The notes below the pieces were generated by a model, which was given only the letters and a program-made list of their open reading frames with translations, had not been told where the DNA came from and made no database searches. Shown here one piece after another: positions 45,278 through 55,189 of a DNA stretch of 64,000 bases. The stretch covers positions 1 to 64,000 of the forward strand of contig NZ_BJZT01000029.1 of assembly GCF_007992175.1 (NCBI RefSeq). The letters are read 5' to 3'. Position numbers and translations under genes: made by a program. How positions within the stretch are numbered: position 1 is the stretch's first letter; each line of letters begins with the position of its first letter. Origin of the DNA: Methylobacterium haplocladii (GTDB lineage: Bacteria; Pseudomonadota; Alphaproteobacteria; Rhizobiales; Beijerinckiaceae).

Positions 45278-45465
45278 CGCGGTCCCATTCCTGTCGTTCG
45301 GCTGCCCTAAGTCGTCCTTGTAGAGACGCGTGCTCGCGGACAGGCGGATGAATCGTGCCTTTTGCGGCGAGAATACCCGCGAAGATTGAAAAGGCCCTTG
45401 CGGACTAGGCCCCAAACCCAGCGATCGCGCGGCGTCGTTAGCACTTGCTTGCGCCCCCCGAACGG

Positions 45466-45493
45466 CACGAGCCCGCCGAAGGGCGGGCTCGTG
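45466..45493 (-). terminator. Hairpin at the end of ftsH
   Basis: CACGAGCCCGCC and GGCGGGCTCGTG form a perfect 12-base-pair stem around a GAAG loop, 24 bases past the ftsH stop. There is no U tract, so it may act with Rho or stabilise the mRNA end. Confidence 0.55.
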
Positions 45494-45516
45494 GTCTCAA
45501 AGGTCGGGACCGATCT

Positions 45517-47445
<1,929 letters not shown>

Positions 47446-47578
47446 CGACCAATCATCCCAGGACGAGCGCTGCCGGCCGTCCGCTCCTGCCTCGCAGCGA
47501 CTGCTCCAACCGGACACGACCCGATATTCGTTTCTCCCCAAGGAGATACGAACATGGTCGCCGTTCGGTGAAGGCCTG

Positions 47579-48700
47579 TCACTCCGGGCACGCTGGGCCA
47601 ATGTAAGCGGCACCCTCTCCCTTGCCAAGTAAATCGGCAGGCCCTGCGACGCGGCTGCCGTGCAGGGTCCGCGCGGAGGCCCGCCGCGGCGGGGCCGGGG
47701 CCAGCACGACGGTGCCGTCCGGCGTGGTCTCGACCAAGACGCCGCGCAGCGTCCGGCGCAGCCGAAGGCCCTGCGCGAGGGCCGGCAGCAGGGCATCGAG
47801 GACGAGGCGTTCCAGCCGTTCGAGCCGGCGCGGCACCGCGCGCTGCGGGTCCGGCTGGATGGCCTCGATCGCAAGGTCGAGCACGCGCAGGGCCAGCGCT
47901 GCGGGCGCGGCCAGAAGCGCTCCTCCGTCGAGAGCGAAGGCACCCGGTGCCGCCGGCCGGCGGGCTGCGTCGAGCAGGTCTGCAGCGGCTTGCGAAAGCG
48001 CCGCTTCGTCGCGGGCGAGGCGCTCGGCGAGGCGCCTGAGCCGGTCCGGCGTCAGCCCCTCGGCGGCGAGGGCCGGCAGGAGACGGCGCAGCCTTGCCCG
48101 GGCGAAGCGGTCGTCGGCGTTCGAGGGGTCTCGTGCGAAGGGCAAGGCGCGCGTCTCGCAATAGGCGACGAGCATGGCCTTCGGCAGGTCGAGGAAGGGC
48201 CGCACGAGACGGATGCCGCCCGCAAGCGCTCGTTCGCGTCGCATCCCGGCGAGCCCCGCCGGGCCGCTTCCGGCGACGAGGCGCATCAGCACGGTCTCGG
48301 CCTGGTCGTCGGCGGTGTGCGCGGTAAGGACGATGCGAGCGCCGATCTCGGCAGCGTGGGCGGCCAGAAACCGGTACCGCGCGGCGCGGGCCGCCGCCTG
48401 GATGCCGCCGCGCGGCGGCGTTTCCCAGCGCAGGATGCGGTGCCGCAAGCCGAGTTGTTTGGCGCGTTCGCCGACAGCCTCGGCCTCGTGGGCAGATTCG
48501 GGCCGCAGGCCGTGATCGACGGTGGCGACCCAAAGCGCGATGTCGCTGCCCGCACAAGCCGCTGCATGCATCAGCGCCGTGGAGTCGGGGCCGCCGGAGA
48601 CGGCGAGCAGTATGCCGCTGAGACAGGCCGGATCGGGGGTCAGGTAGGGGGCGAGGGCGCGGGCGAGCCTGTCGCCGCCGCCGTCGTCCCGGGAGGTCAC
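47579..48700 (-). CDS. tilS: tRNA(Ile)-lysidine synthase
   Basis: A 373-residue N-type ATP pyrophosphatase that puts lysidine on C34 of tRNA-Ile(CAU), changing its codon choice and charging. The PP-loop SGGPDS is at residues 35-40, with the follow-on motifs [14 protein letters not shown] near residue 62 and [17 protein letters not shown] near 125. The GTG start overlaps the stop of the upstream cpoB gene (GTGA). ftsH follows downstream. This tilS-ftsH order is conserved in alphaproteobacteria. Confidence 0.93.
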   Translation of the reverse strand: MTSRDDGGGDRLARALAPYLTPDPACLSGILLAVSGGPDSTALMHAAACAGSDIALWVATVDHGLRPESAHEAEAVGERAKQLGLRHRILRWETPPRGGIQAAARAARYRFLAAHAAEIGARIVLTAHTADDQAETVLMRLVAGSGPAGLAGMRRERALAGGIRLVRPFLDLPKAMLVAYCETRALPFARDPSNADDRFARARLRRLLPALAAEGLTPDRLRRLAERLARDEAALSQAAADLLDAARRPAAPGAFALDGGALLAAPAALALRVLDLAIEAIQPDPQRAVPRRLERLERLVLDALLPALAQGLRLRRTLRGVLVETTPDGTVVLAPAPPRRASARTLHGSRVAGPADLLGKGEGAAYIGPACPE

Positions 48701-49701
48701 GCCGCGCAGCGCGCGCGCTTCTGCTCGCGCTCCACGCCCTGGCGGACGGAGGCCGTCGCGCCCGGATACTTGCGTTCGATCTCGGCGAGGGTCGCGCAGG
48801 CCTGGGCCTTGGCGCCGAGCGCATTCAACGAGGTGCCGAGCTTCAGCATCGCCTCGGGTGCGACGGTCGAGCCCGCGAAGTCGGTCGACACCTTCAGGAA
48901 CTGCTCGGCGGCCTCGCGGGAGCGGTTGCGCTGGAGATAGCTCTCGCCGAGCCAGTAGGTCGCCTTCGGCACCAGCTTGTCGCGGGGATGCGACTGGATG
49001 AACTGGCGCAGGCTCATCTCGGCCTGTTCGTATTGCCGGCTCTGCACGAGGGCGTAGGCCGTCTCGAAATCGCTCTTCGCATCACCGCTGCCGGTGGCGG
49101 CGATGCTGGTCGAGGGCTGCGGCTCGATGGCGCCGGTGGTCGGGACGGCGGGCGGCGGCGACAGGTCGACCGGCGCGCCGGGGCCGGCATCCGGGTCTTC
49201 GTCCGCGCCCTCGTAATCGACCGCGGCCGGGAGCTGGCGCGGGGCCGCGGCCTCGCGGGAGACCGGCGGGGGGGAGGCCACCGGCGGTGGGATCGCGAGC
49301 GGTGCCGAGGGCGCCGCCATGCCGATTTGGCGCGGTGCACCCGGAGCGCCGGGATTGTGCTCGGGATCGAAGGCGTCGCCGCGCTTGCCGGGGCGGCCGT
49401 CGCCGGGATTGGTGCCGGAGGCGCCGGGCGCGGCGGCAGGCGCGCGCTTGGCCGCCCCTCCCCCGCTACCCTTGCTTTCCTGCAGGCGGAATTCGACGTC
49501 CTCCTGGAACTTCCGCAGCTGCTCCTTGAGCTGGCGGTTCTCGTATTGGAGCTGCTCGATCTGCCCCGAGAGAGTGCGCGTGACGTTCTCGACGCGGTTG
49601 AGGCGCACCACGACGTCCGCCGCGTCCTGCGCGTGGGCCGGAAGCCCCGCGGAGACGAGGCCGATCGCGACGGAGGATGCGAGGAGCAGGCGACGGAGCA
49701 T
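48697..49701 (-). CDS. cpoB: Cell division coordinator CpoB (YbgF)
   Basis: A 334-residue periplasmic protein that couples Tol-Pal action to septal peptidoglycan synthesis. A signal peptide (about residues 1-24) is followed by a trimerising coiled coil (about 38-75, IEQLQYENRQLKEQLRKFQ), a long Pro/Ala/Gly-rich linker (about 80-200), and TPR repeats (about 210-330) with the YLVQSRQYEQAEMSLRQFI-like pattern. The start ATG at 49701 begins the signal peptide. tilS is coupled to its stop codon; pal lies upstream. Confidence 0.9.
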   Translation of the reverse strand: MLRRLLLASSVAIGLVSAGLPAHAQDAADVVVRLNRVENVTRTLSGQIEQLQYENRQLKEQLRKFQEDVEFRLQESKGSGGGAAKRAPAAAPGASGTNPGDGRPGKRGDAFDPEHNPGAPGAPRQIGMAAPSAPLAIPPPVASPPPVSREAAAPRQLPAAVDYEGADEDPDAGPGAPVDLSPPPAVPTTGAIEPQPSTSIAATGSGDAKSDFETAYALVQSRQYEQAEMSLRQFIQSHPRDKLVPKATYWLGESYLQRNRSREAAEQFLKVSTDFAGSTVAPEAMLKLGTSLNALGAKAQACATLAEIERKYPGATASVRQGVEREQKRARCAA

Positions 49702-49808
49702 GGCGGAGGGCACCGGTCGGAAAACGTGCGCGCGGGATGCGGATCGCTCCCGCGCCGTAACAGAGACCCCGGTTCGCAGCAAAACGCGGGGGGCTGGCCG
49801 GACCGGTT

Positions 49809-50312
49809 CTACGAGCCGGCGCGGCCGCCGTCGAGGACGCTCACCGCGCGGCGGTTCTGCGACCAGCACGAGATGTCGTTGCAGACCGCCACCGGGCGCT
49901 CCTTGCCGTAGGAGACCGTGCGCATGCGGTTGGCGCCGATACCGCGCGAGGCGAGGTAGTCGTTGACCGTCTGTGCGCGGCGGGCGCCGAGGGAATAGTT
50001 GTACTCGCGGGTGCCGCGCTCGTCGGCATGGCCCTCGATCAGGAAGGTGTAGCGCGGGTAGCGCTGCAGCCAGGAGGCCTGCTTGTCGAGGGTGGCGGTG
50101 GCGGTGGGGGTCAGGTCCGTCGAGTCGGATTCGAAGAAGACGCGGTCGCCGACATTCACCACGAAGTCCTGGGCGCTGCCGGGGGTCGCCGCGCCGGCGC
50201 CGAAGGCAGAGGCGTCCGCGAGGTCCTTGTCGTTGGAGCAGGCTGCGACGCTGAGCGCCGCGCAGAGCGCGACCGCCAGGGGCAAGGCACGGAAGCGTGC
50301 GGGTTTCGACAT
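49809..50312 (-). CDS. pal: Peptidoglycan-associated lipoprotein
   Basis: A 167-residue outer-membrane lipoprotein of the Tol-Pal complex. The lipobox is LSVAAC with acylated Cys25. The OmpA-like domain has VFFESDSTDLTPTATATLDK and the peptidoglycan-binding EGHADERGTREYNYSLGARRA, including the Asp and Arg that hold diaminopimelate. The ATG at 50312 has GAGGAGACGAG upstream. The tolQRAB genes usually found just upstream are absent here; a histidine phosphotransfer gene lies there instead. Confidence 0.95.
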   Translation of the reverse strand: MSKPARFRALPLAVALCAALSVAACSNDKDLADASAFGAGAATPGSAQDFVVNVGDRVFFESDSTDLTPTATATLDKQASWLQRYPRYTFLIEGHADERGTREYNYSLGARRAQTVNDYLASRGIGANRMRTVSYGKERPVAVCNDISCWSQNRRAVSVLDGGRAGS

Positions 50313-50576
50313 GGTCTCGTCTCCTCGCGCGGTCGGATCTGATGCCGATCGCGCCAAAATTGCTTCGTCCGGTCCGTTTTACGGCCTCACGGTTAAGCGA
50401 AGGTTCGATCAACCTTGACGGTAGCTTTCCGTCTGCCCGTTCGGGGGCGAATGCGGTGCGCGCCCGCACCCGCCAGCGCGAAACGAGCACTTCGGCGGTC
50501 GACCGCTACGGCGCCGTGGTCTTCACGCCGCGATTGCGGCAGACGGGTGGTCGCAAGGGCCTCGACAGGGTGCCAA

Positions 50577-50607
50577 CAGCTTGCTGTTGTAACGCAACAA
50601 CAAGCTG
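50577..50607 (-). terminator. Hairpin at the end of the HPt gene
   Basis: Read leftward, CAGCTTGTTGTTG pairs with CAACAGCAAGCTG through 13 base pairs (one G-U) around CGTTA. It lies four bases past the stop of the gene at 50612 and ahead of the pal promoter region. Confidence 0.55.
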
Positions 50608-50611
50608 CTGG

Positions 50612-50974
50612 TCAGGCGCTGCCGGCGCGCAGCTTCGCGATCACGGGCCGCGCCCGCGTGGCTTCGGCCTGTGCGGCCTGCAATGGCCCGGCGACGTCGC
50701 CGTTCTCGAGACAGGCCCGCTCCAGCGCCATACAGGCGCGCGACAAATCCGAGAAACCGAGGGTGCCGCTCACCGAGACGAGGGCGTGGGCGTCGGCACC
50801 GAGGCCGGCGGTGTCCGCCGTCGCCGTCTCCAGGCGCAGGACGATCTCCGCGTCGAGCCCGCCGAGCAGGTGCCCAAGCCGCTCCCGGCCGAACACATCC
50901 GCGAGGTCGGCCAATGTCTCGGGATCGCAGATTACCGTCTCCGCGCCGTCCAGGGCCTCGTTCTCGCCGCTCAT
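50612..50974 (-). CDS. Histidine phosphotransfer (HPt) protein
   Basis: A 120-residue helical protein with the HPt signature AHALVSVSGTLGFSDLSRACMALE (about residues 62-85), where His is the phosphorylation site. The rest forms the four-helix bundle. It should relay phosphate from a hybrid kinase to a response regulator. The ATG at 50974 has GGAACGG upstream. It is read divergently from a single-domain response regulator gene at 51050, and the two likely act together. Confidence 0.8.
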   Translation of the reverse strand: MSGENEALDGAETVICDPETLADLADVFGRERLGHLLGGLDAEIVLRLETATADTAGLGADAHALVSVSGTLGFSDLSRACMALERACLENGDVAGPLQAAQAEATRARPVIAKLRAGSA

Positions 50975-51049
50975 CAACCGTTCCGCATCGTTCGAACCCT
51001 GTCCGTATTCGCAGCCCGTTTATCAAACATTAACCATTTCGGCAGCGTC

Positions 51050-51478
51050 ATGCGGATTCCTGCAACTGGGTCGACACCGATGGCTCCCGCGCCGAGCGTC
51101 CTCATCGTCGAGGACAATTATCTCCTGCTCGAGATGCTCACCAGCCTGTGCGAACAGCAGGGCATCCGGGTGCTCGCCGCATCGAGCGGCGAGGCGGCGC
51201 TGACCATGCTGCGCCAGCGCGCCGACGAGATCGACTGGCTGTTCACCGACATCAGCCTGCCCGGCCTGATCGACGGCTGGGAGGTGGCGAGCGCCTATCG
51301 CGAGCGCCATCCGCGCCGCCCGGTGATCTATGCCTCGACAACCGCGCAGATCGCCCGGCGCTCGGTGCCGGGCAGCATCTTCGTGCACAAGCCCTTCCAG
51401 GTCCGCGAGATTCTCTCGCTCGCCCGCATGATGGCCAGCGCCGCCGGCCAGGACGAGCTTTTACGCGCCGCCGGCTGA
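51050..51478 (+). CDS. Single-domain response regulator
   Basis: A 142-residue CheY-like receiver with no output domain. The acidic pocket is VLIVEDN near the N-terminus, the phospho-acceptor Asp lies in WLFTDISLPGLIDGWEV (about residue 64), and the conserved Lys in FVHKPFQV (about residue 114). The start may be the ATG at 51050 or the one at 51080; neither has a strong site. It is divergent from the HPt gene, with a 75-base shared promoter region. Confidence 0.85.
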   Translation: MRIPATGSTPMAPAPSVLIVEDNYLLLEMLTSLCEQQGIRVLAASSGEAALTMLRQRADEIDWLFTDISLPGLIDGWEVASAYRERHPRRPVIYASTTAQIARRSVPGSIFVHKPFQVREILSLARMMASAAGQDELLRAAG

Positions 51479-52399
51479 CGTGAAGAGCGCGCGGATCTCC
51501 GGGTCGCTGCGCCACGCCGTCACCCGAGCCGCGGTCAACCGCTCACGCGGCACGCGCGCATACACCGCAAAGCTTTCCGCGATGAAGGCCGGCAGGTCGA
51601 GCAGCCTCGGCGGCCCGCCCCTGACGGGTCTCGCCCGGAACAGGAACTCCGCGGGCACGCCGTAGCGCTCGGCGATCTCCGGGTAGACCGGCCACATCGA
51701 CTCGTCGACCAGGGCGTCCGGCAGGTAGTCCTCCACCCTCAGGTCGAGCGGCCGCAGGGCCGCCTCCACGGCGAGGCGCCGGGCGATGTCGCCGAGAACC
51801 GGGAGCTTCGGATGGTTGGCATCGTGCATGAAGCAGCCGCGTCGCGACCACCGGGCGAGTTCCGGCTCCAGGCCGAACTGCATGTCGCGCGCCGACTTCA
51901 GCAGGTACGCGGCCCCCTCGTCCCAGGCCCGGTCGTAGCCGAGCCGTTCGAACACCGCACCGCTGTAGAGCCCGAGCGCCGCCTCGACGCTCAGGCCTTC
52001 CAGGAAGGCGCAGAGCGCGATCGCCGAATGCGACGGGCCGACCGGCCCCTGCACCAGCTTCGACAGCCGGAGTCCCGCCACGTCGCCGACATAGACGACG
52101 TCGGGGTGGAACGCCGGGAAGACGATGGTCGGGAACAGCCGCAGATGCGGCACCTGCTTCTGTAGCGCGAGCACGTTGCCGCCCGGCAGGAACCCGTCTG
52201 GGAAGAAGTGCGAAAAGACGTGGTCGGCGTCGCGTAGATGGCGCGCGAACCCGCCGAGATCGCGGAAGCGCCGCTTCAGATAGGCGATGGGCTGGGTCTC
52301 GACCCGCGCGTCCGGGAGCAGCAGGCGCAACGCCTGCGCCGTGCCCACGGCCTGGCAATTGCCGATGACGACGATCCGCGGCCCGTGCCTCTCCGTCAC
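51461..52399 (-). CDS. WcbI-family polysaccharide biosynthesis protein
   Basis: A 312-residue protein of the WcbI family, SGNH-like putative acetyltransferases of capsule synthesis. The family opening is IVVIGNCQAVGTAQALRLLL (about residues 9-28). Conserved parts include ADHVFSHFF near residue 58 and the PTIVFPAFHPDVVYV stretch near residue 90, then GPVGPSHSAIALCAFLEG near 122. It ends just inside the convergent response-regulator gene (18-base overlap of the reading frames). A GSCFA gene is read in the opposite direction upstream. Confidence 0.85.
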   Translation of the reverse strand: MTERHGPRIVVIGNCQAVGTAQALRLLLPDARVETQPIAYLKRRFRDLGGFARHLRDADHVFSHFFPDGFLPGGNVLALQKQVPHLRLFPTIVFPAFHPDVVYVGDVAGLRLSKLVQGPVGPSHSAIALCAFLEGLSVEAALGLYSGAVFERLGYDRAWDEGAAYLLKSARDMQFGLEPELARWSRRGCFMHDANHPKLPVLGDIARRLAVEAALRPLDLRVEDYLPDALVDESMWPVYPEIAERYGVPAEFLFRARPVRGGPPRLLDLPAFIAESFAVYARVPRERLTAARVTAWRSDPEIRALFTSAGGA

Positions 52400-52535
52400 G
52401 GACGGACGGGAGCGCCACGGTGTCGCCCAGGATGGAATCGAGAAGGTCAGGGCGTAAAGCGCGCCGGGCTGGTCCGGGTCCGGGCAAGGGCGCCGACGGG
52501 CCTGCTGCCGTTGCGGATGAGGAGACGGGTCGATC

Positions 52536-53603
52536 GTGGCGACGAACCCCTACAGCGATCTACCGGCCGAGCGATTCTGGCGCAAGGCCGTGGTCAACCT
52601 GCCGCCCTTCGCAGTCGATCCGCGGCCGAAGGCGGCCTTCACCATCGGTGTGAACGACCGCGTCGCCACGGGCGGCTCCTGCTTCGCCCAGCGCGTGGCC
52701 GAGGCCCTGCGCGAGGCCGGCTTCAACTACTACGTCACCGAGACCGCCCCCGAGGGCACGCTCCGTACCGAGGCCGAGGCACGCCAGTTCGGCACCTTCT
52801 CGGCTCGCTACGGCAATCTCTACTACACGCGCCAATTCGTGCAGCTCTTCGACCGTGCCTACGGCCGCTTCGATCCCGAGCTCAAGTCCTGGCAGCGCGA
52901 GGATGGGCGCTACGTCGATCCGTTCCGCCCGACGATCGAGCCGGGCGGCTTCGCCAGCGAAGAGGAGGTCATCGCGGCGCGCGACACACACTTCGCCCAG
53001 GTGCGCCACCTGTTCGAGACCCTCGACGTGTTCGTGCTGACGCTCGGCCTCACCGAGGGCTGGCGTTGGCGGGCCGATGGAGCCGCCCTGCCCCTGGCCC
53101 CGGGCGTCGCCGGCGGGAGCTTCGATCCCTCGCTCTACACCTGCGTCAACGCGGGTGCGGCCGAGGTGCTCGGCGACCTGCGCGGCTTCCTGGAGCGGCT
53201 GCGCAGCGTCAATCCGGGCGCCCGGGTGATCTTCACGGTCTCGCCGGTTCCGATGATCGCCACCTACATGGACCGCCACGTGATGGAATCGAACAGCTAC
53301 TCGAAGTCCGTCCTGCGGGTCGCGGCGGGCGAGGTCTGCGATGGCTCGGACCCGAACGCGGTCTACTTCCCCGCCTACGACGTGGTGACCAGCAACGTGA
53401 ATGCCGGGCGCTATTACAACGACGACCAGCGCACCATCAACGATGCCGGCGTGCGCCACGTGATGCGCTCGTTCCTCGCCACCTTCGCCCCCGATCGCAC
53501 CGGCGCAGCCGCCCGCCCCGCGGCGTATGCGACGCAGGCCGAGTTCGTAGGTGTGTCGGGCGTGATCTGCGACGAGGAGGAGATCGAGCGCAGCGTGGCG
53601 TGA
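52536..53603 (+). CDS. GSCFA family protein
   Basis: A 355-residue protein with the GSCFA motif as TGGSCFAQRVAEAL near residues 46-58, where Ser and Cys are the family hallmark. GSCFA proteins are distant SGNH-hydrolase relatives thought to modify glycans or lipids. Other conserved parts are FGTFSARYGNLYYTRQFVQL near 87 and LTLGLTEGWRWRADG near 168. The start is a GTG with GAGGAGACGGG upstream. It is divergent from the WcbI gene, and the two families often appear together in surface polysaccharide loci. Confidence 0.85.
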   Translation: MATNPYSDLPAERFWRKAVVNLPPFAVDPRPKAAFTIGVNDRVATGGSCFAQRVAEALREAGFNYYVTETAPEGTLRTEAEARQFGTFSARYGNLYYTRQFVQLFDRAYGRFDPELKSWQREDGRYVDPFRPTIEPGGFASEEEVIAARDTHFAQVRHLFETLDVFVLTLGLTEGWRWRADGAALPLAPGVAGGSFDPSLYTCVNAGAAEVLGDLRGFLERLRSVNPGARVIFTVSPVPMIATYMDRHVMESNSYSKSVLRVAAGEVCDGSDPNAVYFPAYDVVTSNVNAGRYYNDDQRTINDAGVRHVMRSFLATFAPDRTGAAARPAAYATQAEFVGVSGVICDEEEIERSVA

Positions 53604-53636
53604 GCGCATTTAGGTAAAATTGGCAGGCACTTCGCC

Positions 53637-53762
53637 CCTCATGCTGAGGTGCCGCGTCAGCGGCCTCGAAGCACTGCCGCCACTCGTCCCACCCGCCCGC
53701 ACCGCCTCCGGGATATGTCGCTGGGTCCTTCGAGGCTGCTACGCAGCACCTCAGGATGAGGG
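53637..53762. repeat. REP-like palindromic intergenic element
   Basis: The left arm has CCTCATGCTGAGGTGC, then GCCTCGAAGCA. The right arm has GGTCCTTCGAGGCTGCTACG and ends GCACCTCAGGATGAGG. The arms are complementary in the same order, with a roughly 55-base unpaired centre. Similar CTCAGGATGAGG elements are dispersed in Hyphomicrobiales. It lies between the GSCFA gene and hemC. Confidence 0.7.
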
Positions 53763-53813
53763 CCGCCGAGGGTGCGGGCTGCCGCAATGCCGATCGGCAC
53801 TCGACCAGCACCC

Positions 53814-54743
53814 TTACTGCAGATGCTTGAAATACGTGTCGCCCGCCGCGCGCTTGAGCTCGGCCCCGGCATCCTGGCCGATCGCCGCCGCGTCGCTGGC
53901 TGCGCCCTCGCGCGTCACTCCCCAATGCCGGCTGCCGTCGGGCAGGAAGAGCAGGCCGTCGAGGGTGAGCCGGTCGCCTTCGATCCGCGCCAGCGCCGCG
54001 ATCGGCGTGCGGCAGGAGCCGTCGAGTTCGGCGAGAAGGCCGCGTTCCGCGTCGAGGGCCGTGGTGGTCCTAGCGCAGGCGATGGGAGCCAGCAGCGCAC
54101 GGACGGCATCGTCGCCGATCCGCGTCTCGATGCCGAGCGCGCCCTGCGCCACCGCCGGCAGCATTTCGTCCACGCCAAGCACGCTCCGGGCGACGTCTTC
54201 CATGCCGAGGCGCTGAAGGCCGGCGAGCGCCAGCAGCGTCGCGTCGCACTCGCCCGCTTCGAGCTTGCGCATCCGGGTGTTGGCGTTGCCGCGCAGGGGC
54301 ACGATCTTGAGGTCGGGCCGGCGCATCAGCACCTGCGCGGCGCGGCGCAGCGAGGAGGTGCCGATCCGCGAACCCGCTTTCAGATCGGCGAACCCGTCGG
54401 CGCCGTTGGCGGAGAGGAAGGCGTCGCGCGGGTCGTCGCGCTCCAGGATGCAGGCGATGGCGAGGCCGTCCGGCAGCCAGGTCTCGACGTCCTTCATCGA
54501 GTGGACGGCCACATCCACCTCGTCGGCGAACAATGCCTGCTCCAGCTCCTTCGTGAACAGGCCCTTGCCGCCGATCTCGGAGAGCGGCCGGTCGAGGATC
54601 CGGTCGGCCACCGTCGAGACGACGACGATCTCGGTCTCCAGCCCCGGATTGGCCGCGACGATCTTGTCGCGGACCATGCCGGTCTGGGCAAGCGCCATCG
54701 GGCTGCCGCGGGTGCCGATTCGGAGGGGACGTGACAGGCTCAT
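53814..54743 (-). CDS. hemC: Hydroxymethylbilane synthase
   Basis: A 309-residue porphobilinogen deaminase that joins four porphobilinogens into hydroxymethylbilane for heme, chlorophyll and cobalamin. The opening RIGTRGSPMALAQ, the catalytic AVHSMKDV with Asp near residue 85, the substrate-binding GTSSLRRAAQ near 128 and RGNANTRMRKL near 151 are typical. The dipyrromethane cofactor is held by Cys244 in DGSCRTPIA. The start is the ATG at 54743. Its downstream end adjoins a palindromic repeat. Confidence 0.97.
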   Translation of the reverse strand: MSLSRPLRIGTRGSPMALAQTGMVRDKIVAANPGLETEIVVVSTVADRILDRPLSEIGGKGLFTKELEQALFADEVDVAVHSMKDVETWLPDGLAIACILERDDPRDAFLSANGADGFADLKAGSRIGTSSLRRAAQVLMRRPDLKIVPLRGNANTRMRKLEAGECDATLLALAGLQRLGMEDVARSVLGVDEMLPAVAQGALGIETRIGDDAVRALLAPIACARTTTALDAERGLLAELDGSCRTPIAALARIEGDRLTLDGLLFLPDGSRHWGVTREGAASDAAAIGQDAGAELKRAAGDTYFKHLQ

Positions 54744-54802
54744 GAAGAGCGTCGTAGCCGACGCGGCCGCGGGCTGTCACGCCTCTGTACCCGGTTGCTC
54801 AC

Positions 54803-55102
54803 TCAGAAAGCCTCGAGCACCAGTTCCGTATGCTCCACCTGCGGCGGCCCCTCGAAATACGGGGAGACCAGGGCGCGGTAGTCCTTCCAGGGTTGCGAGC
54901 CGGTGAAATCCTGGGTGTGGGCCTCCAGGGTCTCCCACTCGATCAGCAGCCGGTAACGCTGCGGCTTCTCGATGGAGCGACGGAGCTGGAAGCTGCGGCA
55001 GCCGGCTGCGGCCTTGAACAGCGCCGAGGCCGTCGTAATGCCGGCCTCGAACGCGGCCTCCGAGCCGACTTTCACGTCGATCTGCGCGATTTCGAGGATC
55101 AT
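54803..55102 (-). CDS. Antibiotic biosynthesis monooxygenase (ABM) domain protein
   Basis: A 99-residue protein of the ABM dimeric alpha-beta barrel family. The pattern ILEIAQIDVKVGSEAAFEAG, then CRSFQLRRSIEKPQRYRLLIEWETLEAHTQDF, is characteristic of this group, which includes quinol monooxygenases and heme-degrading relatives but also many uncharacterised members. It sits upstream of hemC on the same strand with a 59-base gap. No catalytic residue pair can be assigned from sequence. Confidence 0.82.
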   Translation of the reverse strand: MILEIAQIDVKVGSEAAFEAGITTASALFKAAAGCRSFQLRRSIEKPQRYRLLIEWETLEAHTQDFTGSQPWKDYRALVSPYFEGPPQVEHTELVLEAF

Positions 55103-55189
55103 GATCGGCGTTGGTCCCTGCTGCTCGTCCGGACGGCGGTCATAGCGCCTCGGCCGCCTTCATCACAGCCGATCCTCTCGGCTCTGAGC

